From: Cytophagaceae bacterium
GTDB taxonomy: Bacteria; Bacteroidota; Bacteroidia; Cytophagales; JAIYAX01
Assembly: GCA_027488815.1 (NCBI GenBank)
Contig: JAIYAX010000005.1
Location: 1 to 64,000 of the forward strand
Length of the DNA: 64,000 bases
Reading direction: 5' to 3'
Shown: in pieces, positions 18,241 to 28,185 of the stretch
Position numbering within the stretch: position 1 is the first letter of the stretch
How the letters are laid out: every line of letters begins with the position of its first letter
Position numbers and translations under genes: made by a program
Notes under the pieces: model-generated
Told to the model about the DNA's origin: nothing
Database searches by the model: none
The model's input: the letters and a program-made list of their open reading frames with translations, nothing else

Positions 18241-21200
18241 TCAGTTGAGTATGACTAATTTTTGGAACTCTTCTTTTTTCTCTTGGCTGGTGCGTACACT
18301 AAGTTTGTAGATGTACACGCCTTTGGCGAGTTTATCGCCAAATTCGTCTCTGGCGTTCCAGTTAATTTCACTTACTCTGGTCTTACTGGCAGGGAAGTAG
18401 CCAATAAGTGTTTTGATCAGCCTGCCTGATACGGTGAACACTTCGACTTTGACATCGAGATCTTTGCCGGCCTGGTTATGATCAAACTGAAAGGAGGTAA
18501 AATCTGAGAAGGGGTTCGGATAATTGAAGATGTTGTTCAATACCAGTTTTTCGTCGTTGGCAACCACAAATTCAATGGTTGCTTCTCCCGGGTTATTATG
18601 AGTGTCTCTTGCCCTGATCTTAAGGCTATAATTTCCAGGGCTTAAGTTTTGGTAGGGGTACTCCACTTTACCCTCTCTGAAATTATTTTCCTTAGAGATG
18701 TAATACTCATTTAACACCTGCGGTTCCTTGCGGTTCATGGTGGCTTCTATTTGTTGGCCGGGCGCCGAGGAAACTGAAATACCCTGATCGTCAGTTAAAA
18801 CGGCTATCATTTTAGGATTTTGGCTGGTGGTACTTCCGGATGTAAAACTCTCATCATCCATATAAAGCCTAATTTGTGGAGGATTGTTATCCAGAACAAT
18901 TCCGGTATCTGATCCACTGATGATAATATTGCTTCTGAAGCCGTTGGCATCAGTGGTGGAATTTGTCTGTCTTCCATACAAATTAATTCTGCCTGCCAGA
19001 TTAGAATAACTAATTTGTAATGGCACAATAAATTGAACAGAAAACTCCCCATTGACAATACTTGCCTGCCCGTTAAAGACAAAGTTTTTCCATTGGTTAA
19101 ACCTTCGTTGAATAACGGTTGTAGAATTTGGAATAAACACTCCAATGCCTTGAGTGGTCACTTGTGAAGGAGCATCATAGATCACTATATTGGCTGTACC
19201 ATTGAAACTGCTCATCAACTGCCTATTTTGTCTGTTCAGCACTTTTCCTTTTATCTCCATGACAGCCAAGGCCTTAAGGGTATCGGTAGCCACCATTGTC
19301 GGTAGCCTGCGGATATTGGTAATCTCCATGCTTTCGACAGGGTAGGCAAGTTTCATACTTGGGTCACCGAGCAGGATCACATTTCGGCCACCAACACCTG
19401 TTGCATTTAAACTGCTGTTTTTGCTGAATGCGGTGATCTCACCCAAGGTGTAAATCTTAGTAGAGAAGTCATAAGCACGCTCAATGAAACGCTCTACCAG
19501 AATAGAGTTTACATTCGTTGTCACCGGACGGTTGGTTGTTAAAAGCCCTATAGCACCTCCATTCGATTTGAGAAACATCACTTCCCCGCCACTTGTAATA
19601 CTGGGATCATCCATTCTGCCAAAATCACAGGTGGCTGTCACCCAAAATGAAAGCCTGTTGATATTGGTCCAGGTGTTGACCATATCTTTGGTAATCATTT
19701 GCGCAGCTGAAAGCTGAGCGATATTTCCGTGGCCGTAGTATTGGGAAACTAGCGCACCCTGATGCACATAGTTGTTGATATCAGTCACTGCATTGGGAGC
19801 ATTTACCCCGTTGGCAGTAGAGATTCTGTCATATTGATCCAAGTAGACTTTTAATGGAACGGCGGCACTATCTTTTTTCTCAAGAATATTGACAAATCGC
19901 TCATTTTCATCAAGATGGAAGTGTCCGTCAGTAGCTTTGTGATCTGCCAGGAATAAATATCTGTTCCTCCAGTTGCCAAGAGAGGCCATGCTTTCATAAA
20001 CTTGAGCCTTATTGAGGAAATTTGCGGCTTCTTCATTGCTTCTTACCGAAATCCTCCCAACTGCAAGATCCATGGTATGGGGGACCAGAAACCCAAACTC
20101 ATTCCAATTGCCTTCGTTTTGATCCATGAACGCATAAAAGTCATCTGAGCAATAGGTTGACAGATTGTTGTTTGTTTCAAAGGATTGGTAGATAGGTACA
20201 AAATTCGTATTGCCGGAAATCCTGTTTTTATAATCGTAAGATGCGTCCCCAAACAGGAGCACATATTTCAATTTTGAGTTAGGCTGGTCGTACAAATACT
20301 TTATAAAATCCCGAATACCAACCAGATCCTGACCTCCTGAAGAAAACTCCTGATAGATGTCATGGGTTGTAACGACCTCTGCGGTAATGTTAGACTTTAA
20401 AGTTCGGTGACTGGCATAGCTTTGCGCCTGAGTTTTAAACCCCGGGAATGTGACTACCAGCAGGTCAGGTGCGGTCATTCCGTGTAAATTCTGGTTAGCT
20501 ACTTTGTTGATATAGCTGGGGTTAGGGAAGCTACTGCCCTTCAACACTAGATATTCTCTAAGAGTATCCGTTTCAACACTAAACTCACCAATGCCTCCAC
20601 CATTTAGATTGTAGACAATATTAACCACCCGTGTTGGATCAGATACATCCCAGATCATGCAAAGTGAATCGAAGTTGCTTAGTCGATAAGTCACGGTATT
20701 AAAAATAGTGCTTTCAGGCACCCTAAAGCTGGTCCAGTTGCCATACAAGGCTAGATTGCGTTTCACATTGAGGAGCAAATGGTCAAGGTAGCCTTCAGCA
20801 TTGAATGAGGGGCCTTTGTTGAAGGTATAGGTAAATACCAGATTGCTATTGCCATTCAACAAACTACTATTGACCGGATAAGTATTGGATTGAACCCTGA
20901 ACTTAATTCCATAATCGATATCCCCTATAGCAGGCAATGACTGTACACCCAGCGGGGTACTGCCAAGTTGAAGATTAAAGGTACTGAAGGTTCCAAAAGC
21001 TGCAGGAGAGCGGCCGGCCACAGTGCTCGTAATCCTGATTGTGGAGTTGTTCGCAATACCGGGAATATTGAAAGAATAGCTTCTTGATGGTGTAAAATTG
21101 AAACTCTCACCAACCCAGTTTCTTCCAGATACCATCGGGTTAAACAAATCCTGCTCATGAATGTAGCGATCATCAAATTGAGTGTAGATGGTTGCCTGAG

Positions 21201-22104
21201 TAGGGAAGGAAGTAAAATTGCTCAATCGCTTGCCTTGGTTCCCACCTATTTTGATCATCAGGTAAGAGGTATCGGTGTAAATATTTCTGTTTGATTTGAA
21301 CTGGCCTATTGAATTGTCATAACTAAAATAGTGAGGACCTCTTGAATAGAACAAGAAATAGTCCTGAGCATTCATAACTCCATCGCTTTCTCCAAAAGCA
21401 TAAAGAGCCTGCTCTGGTAAATCATCATATCGGAAGGCAGCATTTTCCTGAGGTAGCATACCTCCGGGGTTGCCATAAAGTTTAACTGTGCGGGGATCTA
21501 ATGAAGATACATTGACGCCCATGGCAGAAAGAAAAGCCGCATCAATCTTGTAAACTCCTTCTCTTGTGACTCCAATTCTGTAGATGTCACCTGAGGCCAA
21601 TATAGAGGTGGTAGTGCTCGATCTTCTTTGCGCTCTGACCTGCTCTACTGCTTTTGGTGAGCTGGGCTTCCAGGTGAAAGAGCTTAGTTTTTTCCAGGCT
21701 CCTCCACTTTGACTAAGTGCAGGCAATTGAAAAAAGGTGACAGGTTGCTTTTTTTCCCACCCATGCTGAACTGTTTTTTTGAGTCTGGCCGAGCTGAACT
21801 TGGTTTGAACCGCTTCAAGCTCTGAAGTTGAAAGAGCGGTGTAATTCGTTTCGACCAATTCAAGATCTTCATAATGCCCATTGCATCGCAAAACGATATA
21901 AGGTAATCGATTATCCTGAGGTAGCGGCAGACTTAGATTACTGTGCATGACTTTTAGCTGACCACCTAGGGTATCAGGTATATTGATCAAGCCCAGCCAT
22001 TGGATTTCAACTTTTTCCTGAAAAGCGGAAGGCTGTGCAGAAGCGATGCCTGAACTCAGGAGAAGAATACAAATAAGTGGATAGACAATTTTTTTAACCC
22101 GCAT
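18241..22104 (-). CDS. porU: type IX secretion system sortase PorU (C25 gingipain-like peptidase)
   Basis: 1287 residues. Signal peptide 1-23, an N-terminal beta domain, and a caspase-like C25 peptidase domain in the middle with the catalytic His in YYGHGN (H792) and Cys in TATCDFGRMD (C826). Ig-like beta domains follow, then a C-terminal domain with 'IFNYPNPFSDFTSFQF' and terminal 'KGVYIYKLSVRT', a T9SS-type CTD-like fold that is retained in PorU. PorU removes the C-terminal sorting domain of T9SS cargo and links the cargo to lipopolysaccharide at the cell surface. Length and catalytic pair match the family. Neighbour porV supports the call. Confidence 0.96.
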   Translation of the reverse strand: MRVKKIVYPLICILLLSSGIASAQPSAFQEKVEIQWLGLINIPDTLGGQLKVMHSNLSLPLPQDNRLPYIVLRCNGHYEDLELVETNYTALSTSELEAVQTKFSSARLKKTVQHGWEKKQPVTFFQLPALSQSGGAWKKLSSFTWKPSSPKAVEQVRAQRRSSTTTSILASGDIYRIGVTREGVYKIDAAFLSAMGVNVSSLDPRTVKLYGNPGGMLPQENAAFRYDDLPEQALYAFGESDGVMNAQDYFLFYSRGPHYFSYDNSIGQFKSNRNIYTDTSYLMIKIGGNQGKRLSNFTSFPTQATIYTQFDDRYIHEQDLFNPMVSGRNWVGESFNFTPSRSYSFNIPGIANNSTIRITSTVAGRSPAAFGTFSTFNLQLGSTPLGVQSLPAIGDIDYGIKFRVQSNTYPVNSSLLNGNSNLVFTYTFNKGPSFNAEGYLDHLLLNVKRNLALYGNWTSFRVPESTIFNTVTYRLSNFDSLCMIWDVSDPTRVVNIVYNLNGGGIGEFSVETDTLREYLVLKGSSFPNPSYINKVANQNLHGMTAPDLLVVTFPGFKTQAQSYASHRTLKSNITAEVVTTHDIYQEFSSGGQDLVGIRDFIKYLYDQPNSKLKYVLLFGDASYDYKNRISGNTNFVPIYQSFETNNNLSTYCSDDFYAFMDQNEGNWNEFGFLVPHTMDLAVGRISVRSNEEAANFLNKAQVYESMASLGNWRNRYLFLADHKATDGHFHLDENERFVNILEKKDSAAVPLKVYLDQYDRISTANGVNAPNAVTDINNYVHQGALVSQYYGHGNIAQLSAAQMITKDMVNTWTNINRLSFWVTATCDFGRMDDPSITSGGEVMFLKSNGGAIGLLTTNRPVTTNVNSILVERFIERAYDFSTKIYTLGEITAFSKNSSLNATGVGGRNVILLGDPSMKLAYPVESMEITNIRRLPTMVATDTLKALAVMEIKGKVLNRQNRQLMSSFNGTANIVIYDAPSQVTTQGIGVFIPNSTTVIQRRFNQWKNFVFNGQASIVNGEFSVQFIVPLQISYSNLAGRINLYGRQTNSTTDANGFRSNIIISGSDTGIVLDNNPPQIRLYMDDESFTSGSTTSQNPKMIAVLTDDQGISVSSAPGQQIEATMNRKEPQVLNEYYISKENNFREGKVEYPYQNLSPGNYSLKIRARDTHNNPGEATIEFVVANDEKLVLNNIFNYPNPFSDFTSFQFDHNQAGKDLDVKVEVFTVSGRLIKTLIGYFPASKTRVSEINWNARDEFGDKLAKGVYIYKLSVRTSQEKKEEFQKLVILN

Positions 22105-22179
22105 AAGCAGAAGTTATTACAGTAGTTTTATTCTTGACTCTTACTATAACACAGCTTTAGGTTAAAAATTGTGTATCCC

Positions 22180-22431
22180 TTAGATTTTTTCGATTTCAAA
22201 CTGAAACTGCTCCATGATACGATTGTGCAGCAGCTTTTCGCAGGCTTCTTTGGCAGCTTGACGAGCTTCATCTTCATTAGCTGCTTCAATATCCATTGTA
22301 ATAAACTTGCCCACCCGTACATCCTGAACTGATTTGATACCCAAATTAGCAAGCCCTAGCAATACGGCCTTTCCTTGAGGATCTAGCAACTCCTTATGTG
22401 GAAGGATTTGAATTTTGGCTTTATAATTCAT
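22180..22431 (-). CDS. purS: phosphoribosylformylglycinamidine synthase subunit PurS
   Basis: 83 residues, full length. Small alpha/beta subunit that bridges PurQ (glutaminase) and small PurL (synthetase) in the fourth step of purine synthesis. The pattern 'GKAVLLGLANLGIKSVQDVRVGKF' (in part) and 'AKEACEKLLHNRIMEQFQFEIE' is typical. It is downstream of pssA by 18 bases. The purQ partner is 7 kb away at 29.3 kb, and purL is not in the window. Confidence 0.93.
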   Translation of the reverse strand: MNYKAKIQILPHKELLDPQGKAVLLGLANLGIKSVQDVRVGKFITMDIEAANEDEARQAAKEACEKLLHNRIMEQFQFEIEKI

Positions 22432-22449
22432 GACTCTAATTTATGAAAT

Positions 22450-23166
22450 CTATTGGTTCTTGTTAGGATTGAAAAGGACAGAGGCTAGCAGATAACCGAC
22501 AAATGCTATTGGAACCCCTTCTGCCTGCCAAATCACAAAACACAAAATAAACATGCTCAAGATCAACCAGGTTAGCCATGGCCATTTATTCTTTTTTTTG
22601 TCTTGTTTTAAGGATAGCATAGGCAGGGTTGAAACCATGAGTAAGCTAAAAATGATTGCCAGTATAGCAAGAAATTCGGGCTTGAGATGGAAATAGATCA
22701 ATTGTGTGCCTTTCGCAACAGAGTAAGTCAGAAATGCCCAAAATAGCCCATTGGCAGGTGTGGGTAGGCCCCGAAAGAAGTGTTTTTGACCCGGGTCATG
22801 ATTGAAAACTGCCAAGCGATAGGCCGCTGCAATTGGCAATAGAAATGCAACAAATGGCAGCCAACGATTTTGTGATAGCTGTTCGAAGGGCATTTGTAAT
22901 CCACCGGATAGCAAATGGTAAAGTCCTAATGCTGGTGCAAGTCCAAAACTGACAACATCTGCGAGGGAGTCAAGGTCTTTCCCAATCATTGACTCACTTT
23001 TCGTGAGCCTTGCGGCAAATCCATCAAAAAAATCAAAGACAGCCGCAGTACAAAGCAAATAGATTACCATCAGATGCTCGCCTTGCAGGGCGTAAACTAC
23101 TGCCAGGCTCCCGCAAAGTAAATTGCTTAGCGTGAGTAAGTTGGGTAGAAAGCGAAGGTATTTCAT
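22450..23166 (-). CDS. pssA: CDP-alcohol phosphatidyltransferase, probable phosphatidylserine synthase
   Basis: 238 residues with six to eight membrane helices. The CDP-alcohol phosphotransferase motif D-G-x2-A-R-x8-G-x3-D-x3-D is complete: D48, G49, A52, R53, G62, D66, D70. The 'FLPNLLTLSNLLCGSLAVVY' N-terminus (in part) resembles Bacteroidota PssA, which makes phosphatidylserine from CDP-diacylglycerol and serine at the inner membrane. A different alcohol substrate cannot be excluded by sequence. Its ATG overlaps the MBL hydrolase stop by four bases. Confidence 0.9.
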   Translation of the reverse strand: MKYLRFLPNLLTLSNLLCGSLAVVYALQGEHLMVIYLLCTAAVFDFFDGFAARLTKSESMIGKDLDSLADVVSFGLAPALGLYHLLSGGLQMPFEQLSQNRWLPFVAFLLPIAAAYRLAVFNHDPGQKHFFRGLPTPANGLFWAFLTYSVAKGTQLIYFHLKPEFLAILAIIFSLLMVSTLPMLSLKQDKKKNKWPWLTWLILSMFILCFVIWQAEGVPIAFVGYLLASVLFNPNKNQ

Positions 23167-23828
23167 GATTCAAAACCAGCATTTCGGCCACAGAAGGGGT
23201 TGTATTCTTTTTCGAAGCCGACTGTAGTTGGTTCACCATGGCCAGGGTAAAGACGGGTATGATCGGGTAAACTAAAAAGTTGGGTTTTTATGCTTTTGAT
23301 CAACGTGTCAAAATCTCCTCCTGGTAAATCAGTCCTTCCTATTGATCCCTTGAAAATGACATCACCTACCAGGCATTGATCACCAGCAGCATCATAAAAA
23401 AGAACATGGCCAGGTGCATGCCCGGGGGCGAATAGTATTTGGAGTTGATGCTTACCGATACTTATAGAGCTGCCTTCTTTTATAAAAGAATTAGGCTCAG
23501 CTGGCTGATAGCCATGAAAACCATAGTTGCCCGCATAGCTTTTCACTGCCTCCAGATATGGAAGTTCAACTGCATGTATTTGAAGACCTACTTTCCAGCG
23601 GCGCTTGACAAATTCATTTCCTAAAACATGATCAATATGGCAATGGGTGTTGTACAATGCCTGAACCTTCAATCCGTGTTGCTCAATGAACATCTCAAGT
23701 GCTTTCTCCTCCTCTTTTTCATAGCAGCCGGGATCAAAAATGGCTGTATTACCTTCTTCGTCATACACTACATAGGTGTTTTCCATGAAGGCATTGAAAA
23801 CGAAGGACTTGATAAACAGGTCTAACAT
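23163..23828 (-). CDS. MBL-fold metallo-hydrolase, glyoxalase II-like
   Basis: 221 residues. The metallo-beta-lactamase metal site is present: T-H-C-H-I-D-H at 61-67, H at 'PGHAPGHVLFY' near 135, Asp in 'VGDVIFKGSIGRTDLPGGD' near 155, and a final His in 'LYPGHGEPTTVGFE'. This resembles the YcbL/glyoxalase II group that hydrolyses thioesters of the hydroxyacylglutathione type; with bacillithiol made here (bshC), a bacillithiol thioester is a reasonable guess but only inference. First gene of the MBL-pssA-purS unit, preceded by a near-consensus promoter. Confidence 0.88.
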   Translation of the reverse strand: MLDLFIKSFVFNAFMENTYVVYDEEGNTAIFDPGCYEKEEEKALEMFIEQHGLKVQALYNTHCHIDHVLGNEFVKRRWKVGLQIHAVELPYLEAVKSYAGNYGFHGYQPAEPNSFIKEGSSISIGKHQLQILFAPGHAPGHVLFYDAAGDQCLVGDVIFKGSIGRTDLPGGDFDTLIKSIKTQLFSLPDHTRLYPGHGEPTTVGFEKEYNPFCGRNAGFES

Positions 23829-23838
23829 AAAGCGGCTG

Positions 23839-23869
23839 CAAAAATCTGTTATTTGCAGGCCAATTCAAA
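23839..23869 (-). promoter_or_regulatory. promoter of the MBL-pssA-purS unit
   Basis: On the minus strand TTTG (23866-23869), 19-base spacer, GATTTTTG (23839-23846), seven of eight bases of TAnnTTTG if only the defined positions and a single mismatch are counted at the first base. It lies just before the MBL hydrolase start. Confidence 0.45.
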
Positions 23870-23906
23870 ACCCAAAGCCTTTACCGTTTGTTTTGCAGCC
23901 ACAGTG

Positions 23907-24986
23907 ATGAAAGAAAGACATCGGAGCCTGATTATAGGTCAAGGCCTTGCAGGATCAATTTTGGCTTTGACATTTTTTGAGCTGGGGCATGATTTTGTCA
24001 TCATCGATAATGGGGATGAAAAAGGGAGCTCATGGGTAGCTGCCGGCATCGCCAATCCAATTACGGGCCGTAGGCTTTCCATCACCTGGCTTGCAGAACA
24101 TCTTTTCCCTTTCTTAAATCAGGCCTATCCACGCTGGGAGCAACTGCTGGGAGCAACTTTCTTTCATCCGATCCCGGTTTTCAGGCCTGCCATGTCAATT
24201 GCTGAGCAGAATGATTTTGAAGGTCTTTGTGCCAGCGAAGGATACAGAGAGTTTCTGAAACCCGGTAAGATTAAAGGCAATTTCCCTCAGCTAAGGCTAT
24301 CTGATGGTGTTTTTACCCTTCAGTCAGGTTGGCTCGACGTCCCCCCCTTTCTGAAAGCAGTGAGGGAATTTTTCACCAACAAAGGGCAGTATCATGTTCA
24401 GAACATCAGTTATGATCAGTTCGATATTTCGATTCATGGCCTTATCTTTGGCGGAGAGCATTTTGATCGGGTCATTTTTTCCGAAGGGATTTCGATGCTT
24501 CAAAATCCCTGGTTCAACTACCTGCCATTGAAACCGGCGAAGGGAGAGATTTTAGAATTGCTAACTGAACAGAGCTACCCGAATTATATTTTAAACCGTG
24601 GTTGTTTTTTGTTACCTCTAACTCCAGGTCGGCTAAAAATTGGAGCAACGTATAGCTGGGCAGAACTAGACGATAAACCCAGTAAATCTGCTGAAGCAGA
24701 ACTTTTAAAGAAAGCAGAGGTCTTTGGATTAGCATCGTATCAGATTTTTGAGCACAAAGCAGGCATAAGACCTGCTACCATTGACAGAAGACCATTTTTG
24801 GGTGCACATCCTTCCGGCAATGCCTTATATATTTTTAATGGATTCGGCTCGAAAGGTGTATCTTTGATTCCTTACTTTGCTAAGGAGTTAGCTGAGCACC
24901 TGCTTTCCGGCAAGGAATTGATGAAGGAAATCAATATTTCCAGATTTCTATCGTTTTACCAAGATCATGAGATTTTTAATTCTTAA
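23907..24986 (+). CDS. FAD-dependent oxidoreductase (DAO family)
   Basis: 359 residues from ATG 23907; the upstream TTG frame is rejected because it adds non-conserved residues before the FAD motif. The dinucleotide-binding G-x-G-x-x-G is at G11, G13, G16, followed by 'GSSWVAAGIANPITGRRLS', typical of D-amino-acid oxidase/MnmC-like FAD proteins. The C-terminal 'AGIRPATIDRRPFLG' and 'FNGFGSKGVSLIPYFA' complete the FAD site. The substrate is probably a secondary or D-amino acid. The gene overlaps the next by 20 bases. Confidence 0.9.
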   Translation: MKERHRSLIIGQGLAGSILALTFFELGHDFVIIDNGDEKGSSWVAAGIANPITGRRLSITWLAEHLFPFLNQAYPRWEQLLGATFFHPIPVFRPAMSIAEQNDFEGLCASEGYREFLKPGKIKGNFPQLRLSDGVFTLQSGWLDVPPFLKAVREFFTNKGQYHVQNISYDQFDISIHGLIFGGEHFDRVIFSEGISMLQNPWFNYLPLKPAKGEILELLTEQSYPNYILNRGCFLLPLTPGRLKIGATYSWAELDDKPSKSAEAELLKKAEVFGLASYQIFEHKAGIRPATIDRRPFLGAHPSGNALYIFNGFGSKGVSLIPYFAKELAEHLLSGKELMKEINISRFLSFYQDHEIFNS

Positions 24987-27900
24987 GAATAAGCCACTTT
25001 ACCTGCTGATTGTTGGGTTAAGTCTTGTTTTTAATCAGGCCTTAGCTCAAAACGCTCAACAATTTTTTGGTAAAAACAGGGTCCAATCCCGCAAATTCAA
25101 CTGGAGCCTTTTCACCACCAAGAATTTTGACATTTACTATTACGACAAAGGAGAAGAATTAGCCAGAAATACTGCCCAATACGCTGAGCAGTCTTTTGCT
25201 CAGGTTACGGACATGATTGGCTATCTGCCTTACACCAAAACAAGGGTTTTTGTTTATCAATCTGATGCTGACAGACTGCAAAGCAATGTTGGGCTAGCTG
25301 ATGTCGATTATATTGTAGGCGGGAAAACCACCTTTGTCAAATCACAAATCGAGGTGGCCTTCAATGGAAGTCAGGTCGAGTTCAGAAAGGATGTGACCTA
25401 TCAGATGGCCCGATTGTTTATCAACGATATGATGTACGGCGGCTCGCTTCGTGATATGATTCAAAGCACTTATTTGCTCAATTTACCGGAGTGGTTCACT
25501 GAAGGTGCTGCCAGATATGTTGCTTATGGCTGGGACATGGAGTTGGATAATTATATGCGTGACCTGGTGGTCAATCGTAAATTGAAGAAACCAAGCAATG
25601 TCCAGAGCAAAGAGGCTGCCCTCTATGGACAATCCGTCTGGAACTATATCTCTGAACGATATGGCAAAAGCAATGTTTCCAACATCTTAAACCTTACCCG
25701 AATCATCCGAAACGAAGAAGTAAGTGTATCCTCCACATTAGCGGTGAGTTACGAGTTCTTCCTAAAAGAATGGCAGTATTTTTATCAGTCAATGGCTGAC
25801 CCGGGACTGGAGGAAATCCCATTGGAGCAAGCCATCAGCAGTGCTAAAGATAACCACCAGATCTACAACATCAGACTCAGCCCTGATGGCAGGCATGTAC
25901 TCTACATCATCAACCGTGAAGGGAGGTACAAGGTAATGACCTATCATGTGATCAGGAGAAAGAGAAAGGTGCTCTACAATGGTGGAACAAAACTTATCAA
26001 TCAGTCACCCGATTTTACTTCCCCTGTGGCAGCATGGAAGTCATCAAACGAAGTCGTGATTATCGATCATAAAGGCAGCAACTTGGTGATGCTGGAGAAA
26101 ACACTAGGTAGTTGGGGCTTTCAGAAAAGAGTATTCCCCGGGCTGACACAAGTAAGCTCATTGCATTATAGTGACGACGGATCTGCAGCTGTTATGAGCG
26201 CTGAACGAAATGGGCAAAGCGATATCTTTATTTATAATGATCGCAGAGGAACTACTTTCCAGCTAACAAATGATGTGTATGATGATTTAAACCCCAGATT
26301 TGTTCCAGAGACAAGAAATGCCTTCACTTTTGTTTCAAACCGACCCGCCGACTCTGCCCTCAATATTCCCGGTCAGGTAACAAGTCAAAAAGATGAGTTT
26401 GATGTTTTTCTATACCATCCTGACAGCTCTAGAAACAGATTTTACAAACTCACCCATGCCCCGGGTGTAGAGCGTGGGGCTAAAGTAGGCTCTGATCTGA
26501 GGGTTTATTATTTATCTGACGAAAACGGAATACGAAGTTTGGCGGATTACAACCCGGAGGCAGATGTATTAGAGGCTCGTACCAATTATTTGTTCAATAT
26601 GGACGAGTTTGATTATATCGATGAGCTCAATCTGATCGCTTTTACTACACTCAACAGGGGCAAAAAGAAGTTAATCGTTGAAAAAGAGTTTAGGCCTTCA
26701 ACCGATATACTTGACCTCAAAACCCGCAGGCAAGAAATCAAAGACAGTAGTGTAGGGATTAGCACGAAAAAGCGAAACCTCATATCACCACTCAAGCTTA
26801 ATTCGGACATTCCTGTCCAAAATCCAAACAAGAGGAACGTACAAAAAGATCCGCTCGATATTGATATCTACAATTATGTATTTGAAATCGAGAAAATAGA
26901 AAAACCAGTTACTCAAAGAGCGAAAGATCCTTCCACAACAGCAGCTGAGAGCTCAGGGTTACAAGGAAGGCGTTTCTCCAGAACAGGCCCTGATCAGCTC
27001 AAATTAGCCGGACCTTTTGCTGCCTGGGCCAAAGTAGGGGCTGATAACCTGACCACAACTGCACAGATTGACCCCTTAATGGGATTTGGAATTTTCCTTG
27101 ACCTGGGCATGTCAGACATGCTTGGAAATCATCGTTTTCAGGGGGGTCTCTTTGGTGCAACCGACTTCAGAAGCTCCAATATGTTCCTTCAATATGAACT
27201 GCTACCGTACAGGTTTGACCTAAGAGCCCGATATGAAAAGAAGTCACTTTTTGTAAACAACAATCTTGACATCATACAACGCTACAATCTCAACCGGTGG
27301 GAAGTGTCAGCAACTTATCCCTTCTCCGCTTCATCCAGGCTGAGCTTTGCTCCGTTTTTCACCATGACCAGATTCACAAACGTTTTTGTTACCGGACTGG
27401 GGAATAGGGATGCCATCAGGCATTATTCAGGTTATAAACTGGAGTACATTTATGATAAAACGGTCGTAAATGGTCTAAACATGTTCGAGGGCTCAAGAGC
27501 CAAGATCAAGTTGGAGCAGTTTTATGGGTTCAGGACTGATTTAATTGATTTTGGAAACCTCAATGTCGATGTTCGAAAATACCAAAAAGTACACCAGGAA
27601 ATCATTTTTGCAGGTAGGGCGGCCTACGGTCAGTTTTTCGGTGAAGCCAGAAAGAATTACCTTTTTGGAGGAGTAGATAACTGGTTTTTTAATCGCTTTG
27701 AAGAGGGTGGTATTGTTACTCCCAGTAACCGGTTGAGCAGCATACAAGACCGAAGCGACTTACTCTTTACCCAGTTTGCAACCAATATGCGTGGTTTTAA
27801 CTATAACAAGCTTAGGGGAAATCAATTCCTACTTTTCAATCTGGAGCTTAGGGTCCCGTTAGTTCGATATCTTTACAAAGGGCCGATCACTTCCGGCTTT

Positions 27901-28179
27901 TTCAAAAACCTTCAGCTTGTGGCATTTACCGATATTGGTACCGCCTGGACTGGTATAAGTCCCTTTGACCGAAGAAACAGCTTTAACAACCGTACAGTAC
28001 AACAAGGAGCTTTTACTGCTGATGTTCTTAATTATCGCAATCCCTTTTTGCAAGGACAGGGATTTGGAGTAAGAACGCTTGTTTTCGGCTATTACCTAAA
28101 GTTTGATCTCGCCTGGGGTGTAGAGGATTTTCAGGTCAATCGGCCAGCCGCCTATCTTTCTCTGGGTTATGACTTTTGA
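24967..28179 (+). CDS. peptidase-MA-like / TolB-propeller / outer-membrane barrel fusion
   Basis: 1070 residues. Signal peptide 1-27 (ends ALAQN). Domain order: a peptidase-MA-like (gluzincin-type) domain (about 45-270), a TolB/PD40-like propeller (about 290-560) with motifs such as LSPDGRHVLYI and 'QSPDFTSP', a linker, and a C-terminal beta-barrel (about 690-1070) of the BamA/Omp85-like type ending in ...SLGYDF. In the peptidase domain the helix that should carry HExxH reads VTYQMARLF (143-151), so the zinc ligands appear lost, while the LPEWFTEGAARY helix (173-184) is kept. I suggest a non-catalytic envelope assembly or transport protein. It starts inside the previous gene's end. Confidence 0.8.
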   Translation: MRFLILKNKPLYLLIVGLSLVFNQALAQNAQQFFGKNRVQSRKFNWSLFTTKNFDIYYYDKGEELARNTAQYAEQSFAQVTDMIGYLPYTKTRVFVYQSDADRLQSNVGLADVDYIVGGKTTFVKSQIEVAFNGSQVEFRKDVTYQMARLFINDMMYGGSLRDMIQSTYLLNLPEWFTEGAARYVAYGWDMELDNYMRDLVVNRKLKKPSNVQSKEAALYGQSVWNYISERYGKSNVSNILNLTRIIRNEEVSVSSTLAVSYEFFLKEWQYFYQSMADPGLEEIPLEQAISSAKDNHQIYNIRLSPDGRHVLYIINREGRYKVMTYHVIRRKRKVLYNGGTKLINQSPDFTSPVAAWKSSNEVVIIDHKGSNLVMLEKTLGSWGFQKRVFPGLTQVSSLHYSDDGSAAVMSAERNGQSDIFIYNDRRGTTFQLTNDVYDDLNPRFVPETRNAFTFVSNRPADSALNIPGQVTSQKDEFDVFLYHPDSSRNRFYKLTHAPGVERGAKVGSDLRVYYLSDENGIRSLADYNPEADVLEARTNYLFNMDEFDYIDELNLIAFTTLNRGKKKLIVEKEFRPSTDILDLKTRRQEIKDSSVGISTKKRNLISPLKLNSDIPVQNPNKRNVQKDPLDIDIYNYVFEIEKIEKPVTQRAKDPSTTAAESSGLQGRRFSRTGPDQLKLAGPFAAWAKVGADNLTTTAQIDPLMGFGIFLDLGMSDMLGNHRFQGGLFGATDFRSSNMFLQYELLPYRFDLRARYEKKSLFVNNNLDIIQRYNLNRWEVSATYPFSASSRLSFAPFFTMTRFTNVFVTGLGNRDAIRHYSGYKLEYIYDKTVVNGLNMFEGSRAKIKLEQFYGFRTDLIDFGNLNVDVRKYQKVHQEIIFAGRAAYGQFFGEARKNYLFGGVDNWFFNRFEEGGIVTPSNRLSSIQDRSDLLFTQFATNMRGFNYNKLRGNQFLLFNLELRVPLVRYLYKGPITSGFFKNLQLVAFTDIGTAWTGISPFDRRNSFNNRTVQQGAFTADVLNYRNPFLQGQGFGVRTLVFGYYLKFDLAWGVEDFQVNRPAAYLSLGYDF

Positions 28180-28185
28180 CAGATT

